The notes beneath the pieces are model-generated. The model saw only the letters and a list, made by a program, of their open reading frames with translations, searched no databases and was not told the DNA's origin. DNA of 64,000 bases from DATAXP01 sp036272935 (GTDB lineage: Bacteria > Planctomycetota > Planctomycetia > Pirellulales > PNKZ01): positions 1 to 64,000 of the forward strand of contig DATAXP010000006.1 in the NCBI GenBank assembly GCA_036272935.1, given 5' to 3'. A program made the position numbers and the translations under genes. This document shows, piece by piece, positions 23,418 through 32,087 of the stretch. The stretch's first letter is position 1; each line of letters begins with the position of its first letter.

Positions 23418-25763
23418 ATGTTGACGACGCCAATCGAGAGCTTATCGCGGGGGCAGCGCGTCCTTGCGGGAATTGTCCTGGCAGCAAGCATGTGGCTGCC
23501 GCCGGCACTGGCGCGAGGCCAGCAGATCGGCCCGCAGCCGGTGATCCATCGTGTTCAGTCGCCGAACGAGCAACTGAACATGGTCGCCAATTCGAGCCGC
23601 ATTCTCACGCTCGACCAACGCGTGCCGCAGGCGCAGGTGAACAACCCCGAGATTCTCGATCTCACGCCGCTCAGCCCCACGCAATTGCAGGTCTACGCCA
23701 AGAAGGCCGGAGTCACGCAGATCAACCTGTGGACCGAATCGAAGGAAATCTACACGATCGAAGTGCTTGTCGAAGCCGACGCCCGCGATCTCAGCGCTCG
23801 GCTCGCCTCGCAATTCCCGAACGCGGCACTGAAGGTCACTCCGCTACCGAATGCGGTGCTGATCAAGGGCTACGTCGACGACCAGCGCGACGTGAGCCTG
23901 ATTATCTCGATCGCCCAGCAGTACTTCGCCCAGGTGATCGACGACATCCGCGTCGGCGGCGTTCAGCAGGTGATGCTGAAAGTGAAGCTGATGGAAGTGT
24001 CACGCACGAAGCTGCGCCAGCTCGGCATCGACTTCACCGAGCTGTCGAACAGCAACGGCAGCTTCCTGGCCAGCAATCCCTCGGGCGTGCTCCGCCCCAA
24101 CGGACTGCTGCCGACGAACCAGGTCATCACCGATCCGCTCACCGGCGCCGCCACCGGCGTTTCGCAGGTGCCCGGTGCGCTGGCGACCACCGGCCAGCAG
24201 AACTTTTCGTTCGGCCTGATCAACACGGCGCAGGCGTTCGGCGCGTTTCTCGAAGCACTGCGGCAGGACGACCTGGCCAAGATTCTGGCCGAACCGGTGC
24301 TGGTCACCACCAGCGGCCGCCCGGCATCGTTCGAGTCCGGCGGTCAGTTTCCGATTCAGGTTCCGCAAAGCCTTGGCACCATTTCGATCCAGTACAAGAA
24401 CTACGGCACGCAGGTCGATTTTGTGCCGATCGTCCTGGGCAACGGCCGTATCCGGCTGGAAGTGCGCCCGCTGGTCAGCGAGCTCGACAGCTCGGTCGGC
24501 ATCACGATCAACGGCACCACGGTGCCCGCCCTCACCATGCGCTCGGCCGATACCGGCGTCGAGATGCGCCCCGGCCAGACGCTGGCGATCGCCGGCCTGG
24601 TGCAGTATCGCGAGGAAGCGCAGCGCCGCGGCTTGCCGTACATTAGCGATCTGCCGTACGTCGGTCCGCTGTTCAGCCACGTCAGCTCGACGATGAACGA
24701 AGTCGAATTGCTGATCTTTGTGACGCCACAACTGGTCGAGGCGATGGACCCGCAAGAGGTTCCGGTCTGCGGTCCCGGCCTCCAGACGACGGCTCCGACC
24801 GATGCCCAACTGTATTTCAAGGGTCACATCGAAGTGCCGAAGCTGTGCCCGCCCGAGATGATGCCCGGCGACGTGTTGCCCCCGGGTGCCGACGACAATG
24901 CTCCGGCGGCAGCGCCCGCTCCGGAACCGGTCGTTCCTGGCCCAACGGCGCCTCCGGCCGGTGCCTCGGCCCCGCCGCCGCCGATGCCGCAGCCGCGCTT
25001 GGAATCGGCCGCCATGCCCATGACCCGGCCGATCACGCGCCAGTCGTCGGCCGCGCCATCCGCCGCCGCGTCAACAAGCGTCTCGCCGCAGCCGACGCTC
25101 ACGACGCAGTCACCGGCATCGGTGCCCGTCGTGAGGCCGCAGGCAACGTCGCAGCCTGTCGAGACGCCGCTGCCCACCATCCTTCCGCCGCCCGGCGGTC
25201 CGCAGCCGGCGACGCCTGCACCGCAAGCGCCGATCGATCCGCAGCCGACGCTCGCCCCGCCGCAAGCGCCAGGCACGGACTTGCAAGCGTCGGCATCGCG
25301 AGGCCCACTCGGAATCACTTGGCCGCAAGCGGTGGTGAGCACCGGCCCGATTGGCGCGTCGCCACCGGCAACATCGTCCCGCACGGCACAACCGGCCGCG
25401 AGCAGCAATCGCGCCCAGGCGGTCACGCTGCCGCCGGCCGGCGCTGTGCCGAGCGAGTCTCGCAATATCCGCCAACGCGATGGCGCGCAAGGCCCGTTGC
25501 GGATGAACTTTTCATCCGAACCGGCAGCCACCGAAGCTCCCGCCACCCGCGGCGCGCCCGGTTACGAGCCGACACGCATGGCTTCGGCGCCGCGCTACTC
25601 GTCAAACCCGGCATCGCCGCGCTACACGGCGCCATCGTCACAGGCCGCAGGACCATCGAGTGCCACCGTCCCGGTTGCGCCCGCCGCGCAGCCTGGCGCG
25701 GCATTCAAGCGTCCGGCTCTTCCTGGTTTATACGGTTCCGTTGGCTACGATGACCTAAAGTAA
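23418..25763 (+). CDS. cpaC: CpaC/RcpA secretin of the Flp pilus
   Basis: The 781-residue protein begins with a signal peptide (RVLAGIVLAASMWLPPALA). The N-terminal pilus-assembly domain follows with NSSRILTLDQRVPQAQVNNP and VYAKKAGVTQINLW. A BON-like part has AVLIKGYVDDQRDVSLI, and the bacterial secretin core has FLEALRQDDLAKILAEPVL, GRPASFESGGQFPIQVPQ, GTQVDFVPIVL, LTMRSADTGVEMRPGQTLAI and SHVSSTMNEVELLIFVTPQL. CpaC forms the outer-membrane ring through which the pilus leaves. The last 280 residues are a Pro/Ala/Thr-rich tail without domain structure, unusually long for a CpaC. The tail may lie at the periplasmic side or at the surface. Confidence 0.93.
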   Translation: MLTTPIESLSRGQRVLAGIVLAASMWLPPALARGQQIGPQPVIHRVQSPNEQLNMVANSSRILTLDQRVPQAQVNNPEILDLTPLSPTQLQVYAKKAGVTQINLWTESKEIYTIEVLVEADARDLSARLASQFPNAALKVTPLPNAVLIKGYVDDQRDVSLIISIAQQYFAQVIDDIRVGGVQQVMLKVKLMEVSRTKLRQLGIDFTELSNSNGSFLASNPSGVLRPNGLLPTNQVITDPLTGAATGVSQVPGALATTGQQNFSFGLINTAQAFGAFLEALRQDDLAKILAEPVLVTTSGRPASFESGGQFPIQVPQSLGTISIQYKNYGTQVDFVPIVLGNGRIRLEVRPLVSELDSSVGITINGTTVPALTMRSADTGVEMRPGQTLAIAGLVQYREEAQRRGLPYISDLPYVGPLFSHVSSTMNEVELLIFVTPQLVEAMDPQEVPVCGPGLQTTAPTDAQLYFKGHIEVPKLCPPEMMPGDVLPPGADDNAPAAAPAPEPVVPGPTAPPAGASAPPPPMPQPRLESAAMPMTRPITRQSSAAPSAAASTSVSPQPTLTTQSPASVPVVRPQATSQPVETPLPTILPPPGGPQPATPAPQAPIDPQPTLAPPQAPGTDLQASASRGPLGITWPQAVVSTGPIGASPPATSSRTAQPAASSNRAQAVTLPPAGAVPSESRNIRQRDGAQGPLRMNFSSEPAATEAPATRGAPGYEPTRMASAPRYSSNPASPRYTAPSSQAAGPSSATVPVAPAAQPGAAFKRPALPGLYGSVGYDDLK

Positions 25764-25876
25764 TCAGGGAGAAAAAAGCGTTCCGCGGCGTCACTGGGAC
25801 GCCAAGCGGGTGTCTCGGGCGAACTTGGAGTCTCTACTCGGCAAGCGGTCACGGCTGTTTTCCGAGTCCTGTCACC

Positions 25877-27094
25877 ATGAGCAACGTGCTACGCCTGGCT
25901 GTTGTCGATCCTAACGACGCTTCGCGCGATGCGCTGAAGAGCATGTTGTTGGGCATGGACACGGTCTGGCTCGACGCCGAGTGCTCGCGCTACGAGTTCT
26001 TTGCCGACGTCGTCGATCAAACGCATCCCGACATCGGCCTGGTCGCGCTCGACAGCGATCCCGAAAAGGCGCTCGACCTGGTGGCCCGGCTCAACGAGTC
26101 GAGCCCCGAGTGCAACATCCTGGTCGTCAGCGCCTCGACCGACGGCAAACAGATCCTGCGGGCGATGCGCGCCGGCGCGAAAGAGTTCCTCACCCAGCCG
26201 GTGCGGCTGCAGGATTTGATCGACGCCCTGGGGCGTATCGCCGAGCGGCGCTTCGGCCGCGGCGAAACGAAGACGCGCGGTTGCAGCGTGATTGCCGTGT
26301 GCGGCGCGACCGGTGGCGTCGGCACCACCAGCCTGGCCGTGAACCTGGGCTGCATCCTGGCCCGCGATCAGAAGAATTCCGTCGTGCTTGTCGACCTCGA
26401 CCTGTGCCTGGGCGATGCCGACGTGTTCCTCGACACGATTCCCGACTACTCGTTGGTCGACGTGGCACAGAACGTGTCGCGGCTCGACTTCACGCTGCTC
26501 AAGCGCTCGCTGACGAAACATTCGTCGGGCCTGTTCCTGCTGCCGCGGCCCGTGCAGATGGAAGACATGGCCCTGATTACGGTCGACGACTTGCAGCGCG
26601 TGATCGGCCTGCTGAAGGCGTCGTTCACCCACCTGGTGCTCGACCTGTCGAAGGGCTACAGTGCGCTCGACTTGATGGCCTTGCAGATGGCCAACCATGT
26701 CCTGCTCGTCACGCAGCTCGACCTGCCGTGCCTGCGGAACGTGGTGCGGCTGATGATGTCGTTCGGCGAGATGAAGGACGTGATCGACAAGGTGAAGATC
26801 GTTTGCAATCGCGTCGGTCTGAACGACGGCACGATCAGCCTCAAGAAGGCGCAAGACACCATTGGACGGGAAATCTTCTGCCAGTTGCCGAACGACTATC
26901 GCACGATGGTCGAGGTGCGCAACAACGGCGTGCCGTTGATCGAGCAGGCGCCCAAGGCGTTGATTACCCAGGCGATGATCCAGTTGGCCGACCAGCTTTC
27001 GTCCGGCAAGACCGGACTCTCGGCCGACGACGATCCGAAAGCCGCCAAGACCGGCAAGACCGGCCTGTTCGGCCTGTTCTCGAGCCGCAAGTAA
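25877..27094 (+). CDS. cpaE: CpaE/TadZ localisation ATPase
   Basis: The 405-residue protein has an N-terminal receiver-like region (LAVVDPNDASRDALKSML) lacking the usual phosphoryl-acceptor context, then LTQPVRLQDLIDALGRI. A ParA/MinD-type ATPase domain follows: CGATGGVGTTSLAVNLG near residues 142-158 is a deviant Walker A, and VVLVDLDLCLGDADVFLD holds the switch and Walker B region. The usual second Lys of the deviant Walker A is not present, as in several TadZ proteins. TadZ/CpaE places the Tad machine at its cell site. The upstream gap of 113 bp contains no clear promoter. Confidence 0.92.
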   Translation: MSNVLRLAVVDPNDASRDALKSMLLGMDTVWLDAECSRYEFFADVVDQTHPDIGLVALDSDPEKALDLVARLNESSPECNILVVSASTDGKQILRAMRAGAKEFLTQPVRLQDLIDALGRIAERRFGRGETKTRGCSVIAVCGATGGVGTTSLAVNLGCILARDQKNSVVLVDLDLCLGDADVFLDTIPDYSLVDVAQNVSRLDFTLLKRSLTKHSSGLFLLPRPVQMEDMALITVDDLQRVIGLLKASFTHLVLDLSKGYSALDLMALQMANHVLLVTQLDLPCLRNVVRLMMSFGEMKDVIDKVKIVCNRVGLNDGTISLKKAQDTIGREIFCQLPNDYRTMVEVRNNGVPLIEQAPKALITQAMIQLADQLSSGKTGLSADDDPKAAKTGKTGLFGLFSSRK

Positions 27095-27116
27095 CAGCGT
27101 CACGTGAGACGTTGTT

Positions 27117-27168
27117 GTGGGAGGCGAATCCTTTCGCCGAACGGTCGGCAAATGGATTTGCCTCCCAC
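27117..27168. repeat. Palindromic repeat, family B (GTGGGAGGCGAATCC arms)
   Basis: GTGGGAGGCGAATCC (27117-27131) and GGATTTGCCTCCCAC (27154-27168) are inverted copies with one G-T pair, and inner GCCGA/TCGGC arms extend the hairpin. A related, longer copy is at 61247-61314. It lies between cpaE and tadA. Confidence 0.75.
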
Positions 27169-27302
27169 GTGCCGCGGCTCGTTGCTTTTTGTGACCTAAG
27201 TTTGTTTACGCGGTTCACCGCGGCTTGGGGGAACATCATGCGCAGCGCGTCGATGCCGTCGCAGGCCTCGATCGGCGCCGCGGAACTTTCTGGGTGTATT
27301 CA

Positions 27303-28634
27303 ATGGGAATGGCAAAGTCGATGCCCACGATCGGTCGTCCTGGCGACAAGTCGGCCGATACCGATTTCGAAGAACTCAAGCGCCGCATCCATAGCAAGCT
27401 GGTCGACAAGCTCGACCTCGCGCGGATCGGCGACCTGGAAGGCGACGTGCTCCGCCGCGAAATCCGTTTCGTGGTCGAGCATCTCAGCGACGCCGAAGAC
27501 ACGTTGCTCAATCGCGCCGAGCGCGAACGGCTGGTCGAAGAGGTGCTCGACGAGACGTTCGGCCTCGGTCCCTTGGAGCTGCTGCTCAAGGACCCGACGA
27601 TCAGCGATATTCTGATCAATGGGCCGAAGAACGTGTATGTCGAACGTCGCGGCAAGATGGAAAAGACGAACGTCACGTTCCGTGACAACGGCCACTTGCT
27701 GCAGATCATCGACCGCATCGTGTCGAAGGTCGGCCGGCGCGTCGACGAAGTCTGCCCGATGGTCGACGCCCGTCTGGCCGACGGCTCCCGTGTGAACGCC
27801 ATCATTCCGCCGTTGTCGCTCGACGGCGCCGCGGTTTCCATTCGCCGCTTCGGCTCCAACCCGCTGAAGCTCGAAGACCTGCTGAACTACAAGGCCTTCA
27901 CACCCGAGATGGTGATGCTGCTCGAGGGGGCGATCAAGGCGCGGCTGAACGTGGTCATCTCCGGCGGCACCGGTTCGGGTAAGACGACGCTGCTCAACAC
28001 GCTTTCGAGCTTCATCTCGAATTCGGACCGCATCGTGACGATCGAGGACGCGGCGGAATTGCAATTGCAGCAGGACCACGTGGTGCGGCTGGAAACGCGC
28101 CCCGCGAACATCGAAGGCAAAGGTGCGATCACCGCCACCGACCTGGTGCGCAACGCCCTGCGTATGCGTCCGGAACGGATCGTCATCGGCGAATGCCGCG
28201 GTCCGGAAACGCTCGACATGCTTCAGGCCATGAACACCGGCCACGAAGGCTCGATGACCACCCTTCACGCCAACACGCCGCGCGATGCCCTGGCCCGTAT
28301 GGAGACGATGATCACCATGACCGGCTTCGAACTGCCGCTCAAGGCCATGCGGCAACAAATCGCCAGCGCCGTGAACCTGATCATCCAGGCCAGCCGTCTG
28401 CAAGGCGGTCCGCGCAAGATCACCTACATCACCGAAATCCTCGGCATGGAGCAAGAGACGATCGTCATGCAAGACATCTATCGCTACATCCAGGAGGGGA
28501 TCGATGAGAACGGCAAGGCGTATGGCCGGTTCGAATCGACCGGCATTCGGCCGAAGTTCATGGACCGGCTCGAATCGGCCGGCGTCCGCCTGCCCGCCAG
28601 CGCCTTCCGCCAACGCGTGATGATGCAATGCTAA
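27303..28634 (+). CDS. tadA: TadA/CpaF secretion ATPase
   Basis: The chosen ATG at 27303 starts MGMAKSMPTIGRPGD; an in-frame start at 27225 adds only an odd Arg-rich leader. The 443-residue product has the N-terminal domain of CpaF (EEVLDETFGLGPLELLLKDP, ISDILINGPKNVYVERRGKM), DARLADGSRVNAIIPPLSLD, and Walker A GGTGSGKTTLLN near residue 220. TIEDAAELQLQQDHVVRLE, MRPERIVIGECRGPE (Walker B region) and MNTGHEGSMTTLHAN follow. It belongs to the VirB11/PilT-like hexameric ATPases and powers Flp pilus assembly at the inner membrane. It lies between cpaE and tadB. Confidence 0.95.
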   Translation: MGMAKSMPTIGRPGDKSADTDFEELKRRIHSKLVDKLDLARIGDLEGDVLRREIRFVVEHLSDAEDTLLNRAERERLVEEVLDETFGLGPLELLLKDPTISDILINGPKNVYVERRGKMEKTNVTFRDNGHLLQIIDRIVSKVGRRVDEVCPMVDARLADGSRVNAIIPPLSLDGAAVSIRRFGSNPLKLEDLLNYKAFTPEMVMLLEGAIKARLNVVISGGTGSGKTTLLNTLSSFISNSDRIVTIEDAAELQLQQDHVVRLETRPANIEGKGAITATDLVRNALRMRPERIVIGECRGPETLDMLQAMNTGHEGSMTTLHANTPRDALARMETMITMTGFELPLKAMRQQIASAVNLIIQASRLQGGPRKITYITEILGMEQETIVMQDIYRYIQEGIDENGKAYGRFESTGIRPKFMDRLESAGVRLPASAFRQRVMMQC

Positions 28635-28637
28635 GCA

Positions 28638-28697
28638 GGGGGCTAGGGACTGGGGACGAGGGGCTAGGCAACTACTAGCCCTCAACCCCTAGCCCCC
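28638..28697. repeat. GGGGGCTAGGG inverted repeat between tadA and tadB
   Basis: GGGGGCTAGGG (28638-28648) and CCCTAGCCCCC (28687-28697) are perfect inverted arms, with more copies of the words GGGGCTAGG and CTAGCCC between. It fills most of the 78-bp gap between tadA and tadB. Confidence 0.8.
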
Positions 28698-28712
28698 ATC
28701 CCCCCACCCACC

Positions 28713-29675
28713 ATGAGTCCCCTGATCGTCTCCATCGCCGTGTTCGTAGCCGTGACCGCGTTGATCGCGGCCGCGACGTCGTTCTTGCGCAGCGATTCGG
28801 ACACGAAGATCGAAGACCGGCTGCAGGTGCTCACCGGCAACGGACCGGCACGCACGACTAAGGAAGCCTCGAAAAGCCTGCTGATGCAGCCGCTCGATGC
28901 GGCACCGGGCATCGTCGAAGCGATCCTCGAGCGGTTCGGCAAGTCGAAGCTTCTGTTCCAGCAGGCCGACACCTCAATCACCCCGTCGCAGTTCGGCATG
29001 ATCACCGGCGGATTGGCCGTGGCGGGCGTGCTGCTGGCGGGAATTGCCGGGCTGAATGTCCTGCTGCTGCCGTTGGCCGCCGGCATGTTGGCCGCCGTGC
29101 CGCTCATGTGGCTGTTGTGGAAGCGCAAGCGCCGACTCAAGGCGTTCGCCGTCCAATTGCCCGACGCGCTCGATTTGATCTCGCGCGCCTTGCGTGCCGG
29201 CCACAGCCTTGCCGCCGGGTTCGACCTGGTTCAGAAAGAAATGAACGAGCCGATCTGCGTCGAGTTCGGCCGCGTGTTCGAGGAGCAAAACCTCGGTCTG
29301 GCGATGGAAGAAGCGCTCGAAGGCCTGACCGAGCGCGTACCGAACCTCGACCTGAAGTTCTTCTCAACCGCCGTGATCCTGCAACGCACCACCGGCGGCG
29401 ACCTGGCCGAGATTCTCGACAAGATCGGCTACATCGTCCGCGAACGCTTTAAGATTTACGGCCAGGTGCAGGCGCTCACCGGCGAAGGCCGGCTCTCGGG
29501 CATTGTGCTGCTGGCGCTGCCGCCGGTGCTGTTCGTCGTCGTGTTCCGGCTCAACCCTGGCTACATCATGATGCTGTTCAACGATCCGATGGGCACCAAG
29601 ATGCTCGTCGGCGCGGTGATCATGCAGATTTTCGGCGCCCTGGTGATTCGCAAGATCATCAACATCAAGGTGTGA
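28713..29675 (+). CDS. tadB: TadB inner-membrane platform protein
   Basis: The 320-residue protein has an N-terminal membrane helix (LIVSIAVFVAVTALIAAATS), a cytoplasmic stretch, and a T2SSF domain: LPDALDLISRALRAGHSLAA, GFDLVQKEMNEPICVEFGRV, EEALEGLTERVPNLDLKFFS and VILQRTTGGDLAEILDKIG. C-terminal membrane helices include SGIVLLALPPVLFVVVFRLNP. TadB and TadC form the inner-membrane platform that works with TadA. The gene starts 78 bp after tadA and ends 7 bp before tadC, so the three are in one operon. Confidence 0.93.
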   Translation: MSPLIVSIAVFVAVTALIAAATSFLRSDSDTKIEDRLQVLTGNGPARTTKEASKSLLMQPLDAAPGIVEAILERFGKSKLLFQQADTSITPSQFGMITGGLAVAGVLLAGIAGLNVLLLPLAAGMLAAVPLMWLLWKRKRRLKAFAVQLPDALDLISRALRAGHSLAAGFDLVQKEMNEPICVEFGRVFEEQNLGLAMEEALEGLTERVPNLDLKFFSTAVILQRTTGGDLAEILDKIGYIVRERFKIYGQVQALTGEGRLSGIVLLALPPVLFVVVFRLNPGYIMMLFNDPMGTKMLVGAVIMQIFGALVIRKIINIKV

Positions 29676-29682
29676 ATCGGCC

Positions 29683-30660
29683 GTGAACACGCTGGCTATC
29701 GATTTCGTGAAGATTGTCCCCTACGCCGTGTTCGGCATGATTGCCGCCGGCGCCTGGTGGCTGTTGAGCTGGATGTCGTCGTCGCGCCCGCGCGCCGTCG
29801 AGCGGCTCGACGAGATTCGCAACCCGAACCTGCGCCGCAAGCGGCTGGAAGAAGACAATGCCGTCAAGCGATCCGACGCTGTGACGCGCGTGCTGGCCAA
29901 GGCGTCGCCGGCATTCGCCAAGCCGTTGCAGCCGAAAACCGAGCTCGAAGCCAATAAGCTGAAGCTGCGGCTCTCGGTCGGCGGATTTCGCGGCGAAGCG
30001 GCCCCATCGATCTTTCTCGGCCTGAAACTCGCCGGCCTGCTGCTCGGCCTGATGCTCAGCGGCGTGACGGTCGTCGCGCTGTCGTCGTTCAACCAGCGGG
30101 GCTTGATGAGCGCCGTCGGCTTTGCCGGCGTCTTGTTTTACATCCCCGACATCGTGCTCTGGTTCATCGCCAAAGGCCGCAAGGAACAGGTGTTTCTCGG
30201 CCTGCCCGACGCGCTCGATCTGATGGTGGTGTGCGTCGAGGCGGGGCTGGGCCTCGACCAGGCCATGCGCAAAGTGTCGGAAGAGATGAAGAAGACGTAT
30301 CGCGTGATCGCCGATGAGTTCGGCCTCTCCAATTTCCAGTTGCAGATGGGCCGTTCGCGCTCCGACGTGCTCCACGAGCTGGGCGTCCGCTCGGGCGTCG
30401 ACGATCTGCGCGCCCTGGCGTCGATTCTGATCCAGGCCGACAAGTTCGGCTCGTCGATCGCCCAAGCGCTGCGCGTGCAGAGCGATTCGATGCGCACTCG
30501 CCGCCGGCAGATGGCCGAGGAAAAGGCCGCCAAGACCGCGGTGAAGCTGATCTTCCCGCTGGTGATCTTCATTTTCCCGGGCATCTTCGTGATCCTGGTC
30601 GGCCCGGCCGCCATCACGATGGTCCGCGAAATGTTCCCGATGATGGCCGCGGCGAAGTAG
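29683..30660 (+). CDS. tadC: TadC inner-membrane platform protein
   Basis: The gene starts at a GTG 7 bp after the tadB stop, which is close coupling. The 325-residue product has the T2SSF features LPDALDLMVVCVEAGLGLDQ, AMRKVSEEMKKTYRVIADEF, SRSDVLHELGVRSGVDDLRA and ILIQADKFGSSIAQALRVQS. It ends with the helix KLIFPLVIFIFPGIFVILVG. An N-terminal helix precedes an Arg/Glu-rich cytoplasmic stretch. TadC is the partner of TadB in the pilus platform. It is the last recognised Tad gene; the TadE/TadE/TadG genes and the pilin are elsewhere in the window. Confidence 0.92.
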   Translation: MNTLAIDFVKIVPYAVFGMIAAGAWWLLSWMSSSRPRAVERLDEIRNPNLRRKRLEEDNAVKRSDAVTRVLAKASPAFAKPLQPKTELEANKLKLRLSVGGFRGEAAPSIFLGLKLAGLLLGLMLSGVTVVALSSFNQRGLMSAVGFAGVLFYIPDIVLWFIAKGRKEQVFLGLPDALDLMVVCVEAGLGLDQAMRKVSEEMKKTYRVIADEFGLSNFQLQMGRSRSDVLHELGVRSGVDDLRALASILIQADKFGSSIAQALRVQSDSMRTRRRQMAEEKAAKTAVKLIFPLVIFIFPGIFVILVGPAAITMVREMFPMMAAAK

Positions 30661-30678
30661 CACTACGCTCTCGGCGCG

Positions 30679-30708
30679 TTGCGATCGGCTTCGGCAGCAC
30701 GGCATAAT
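30679..30708 (+). promoter_or_regulatory. Candidate promoter of the serine hydrolase gene
   Basis: TTGCGA (30679-30684) and CATAAT (30703-30708) are separated by 18 bp, 36 bp before the ATG at 30745. The -10 box matches 5 of 6 consensus bases. Judged by eye. Confidence 0.35.
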
Positions 30709-30744
30709 ACCGGCTCCACGAACTTCCATCGCCGGAGCCGCGCC

Positions 30745-31905
30745 ATGCGAATCTGCTTGTCGACGTTTGCCGTGATCGTTTCCCTGGTGGCCTGCCAACT
30801 ACTTCAGGCCGCCGAGCCTTCGAGCGCTGCCGGCCGCGCGCTAGTCAAGTTCGTCGACGATCACGTGATTGCCGGCGCGGTAACGCTTGTGGCCCAGGAC
30901 GGCAAGATCGTCAGCCTCGACGCGGTGGGCCGGGCCGACCTCGCCGGCGATCGGCCGATGCGTCCCGACACGCTGTTCTGGATCGCCTCGATGACCAAGC
31001 CGATTACCACCGCCTCGGTGATGATCCTGCAAGACGAAGGGAAGCTGTCGGTTCTCGATCCGGTGAAGAAGTATCTTCCTGAGTTCAAATCAGTGGCGCT
31101 CGCTGGCGGCGCCACGCCGTCGCGGCCGATCACGCTGCGCGATCTGCTCACGCACACTTCCGGCATCGCCAACCCGCCACCGGAAGTCCAGCAGAAGACG
31201 CTTACCGAGGTGGCTGAGGCGGTGGCACGGCAACCCTTGCAGTTCGAGCCTGGATCGCAATGGAAATACGGCTTCGGCCTGTCGGTCGCAGGGCGTGTGG
31301 TCGAGGTGGTGTCGGGACAAACGTTCGACGCGTTCGTCGACGACCGCATCTGCCGACCGCTGGGGATGAACGACACGACGTTCTATCCCTCGGCCGAGCA
31401 ACGCCAACGGCTGGCGACGATCTACGCGGTCGACAAAGAATCAAAGCAACTCGAGCCGGCCAAGCCGCCGTTCTTCATCAACGCCGAGCCCGCCGTTCGC
31501 CACGCGCCGAATCCGTCGGGCGGCCTGGTTTCGACCGCCGGCGACTATTACCGCTTTCTACAAATGGTCCTGAACGGCGGCGAGCTCGACGGCAAGCGGA
31601 TCGTCTCGGCCGAGGCCGCCAAGCAAATGACGTCGATCCAGACCGGTGACATCAAGAGCGGCTTCGTGGCTGGCTCCGCGTGGGGCCTCGGTTGGGGCAT
31701 CGTTCGCGAACCGCAAGGCCCCACCGCCATGCTCTCACCAGGCAGCTACGGTCACGGCGGCGCCTTCGGCACCCAGGCCTGGGTCGATCCCAAGCGCCAC
31801 GCCATCTTCATCATGCTCATCCAGCGCGCTGGGATGCCGAACTCGGACGGCTCGGAGATGCGCATCGCATTCCAAACCGCCGCGGTTACTGAGTTGAAGA
31901 ATTAG
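30745..31905 (+). CDS. Secreted class-C beta-lactamase-like serine hydrolase
   Basis: The start is the ATG at 30745, which begins a signal peptide (MRICLSTFAVIVSLVACQLL then QAA). A longer frame from 30679 would cover the promoter candidate. The 386-residue product has the catalytic SxxK (FWIASMTKPIT), RDLLTHTSGIAN, and HGGAFGTQAWVDP as the C-terminal box. The second catalytic motif YxN of class-C enzymes reads YGF here (QWKYGFGLSVAG), as in some EstB-type esterases. The family includes peptidases, esterases and beta-lactamases; the role is likely hydrolysis of a cell-wall or ester substrate in the periplasm. A paralogue is at 39351-40502. Confidence 0.85.
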   Translation: MRICLSTFAVIVSLVACQLLQAAEPSSAAGRALVKFVDDHVIAGAVTLVAQDGKIVSLDAVGRADLAGDRPMRPDTLFWIASMTKPITTASVMILQDEGKLSVLDPVKKYLPEFKSVALAGGATPSRPITLRDLLTHTSGIANPPPEVQQKTLTEVAEAVARQPLQFEPGSQWKYGFGLSVAGRVVEVVSGQTFDAFVDDRICRPLGMNDTTFYPSAEQRQRLATIYAVDKESKQLEPAKPPFFINAEPAVRHAPNPSGGLVSTAGDYYRFLQMVLNGGELDGKRIVSAEAAKQMTSIQTGDIKSGFVAGSAWGLGWGIVREPQGPTAMLSPGSYGHGGAFGTQAWVDPKRHAIFIMLIQRAGMPNSDGSEMRIAFQTAAVTELKN

Positions 31906-31945
31906 CCTGTCCAGCGAACGCTTGCCGCTGCTCCGTGCTTTCGCC

Positions 31946-31964
31946 CTTTCGTGTTTTCGTGATC
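31946..31964. repeat. 19-bp dispersed repeat, family C
   Basis: CTTTCGTGTTTTCGTGATC here is the exact reverse complement of 40511-40529 and nearly the same as 40591-40609. It lies between the serine hydrolase and the LEPRxLL gene. Confidence 0.75.
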
Positions 31965-32087
31965 CTCCGCCCGCCGAGTTCCTCACCGCGCCGGCACAAT
32001 TCTGTTGTGGCGGTGGTTTATCACGATTATCCTGCGGTTCTACCGGACTGTTCGGGCACGGGGACCATCCATCGAAGGGGGCAGGCC

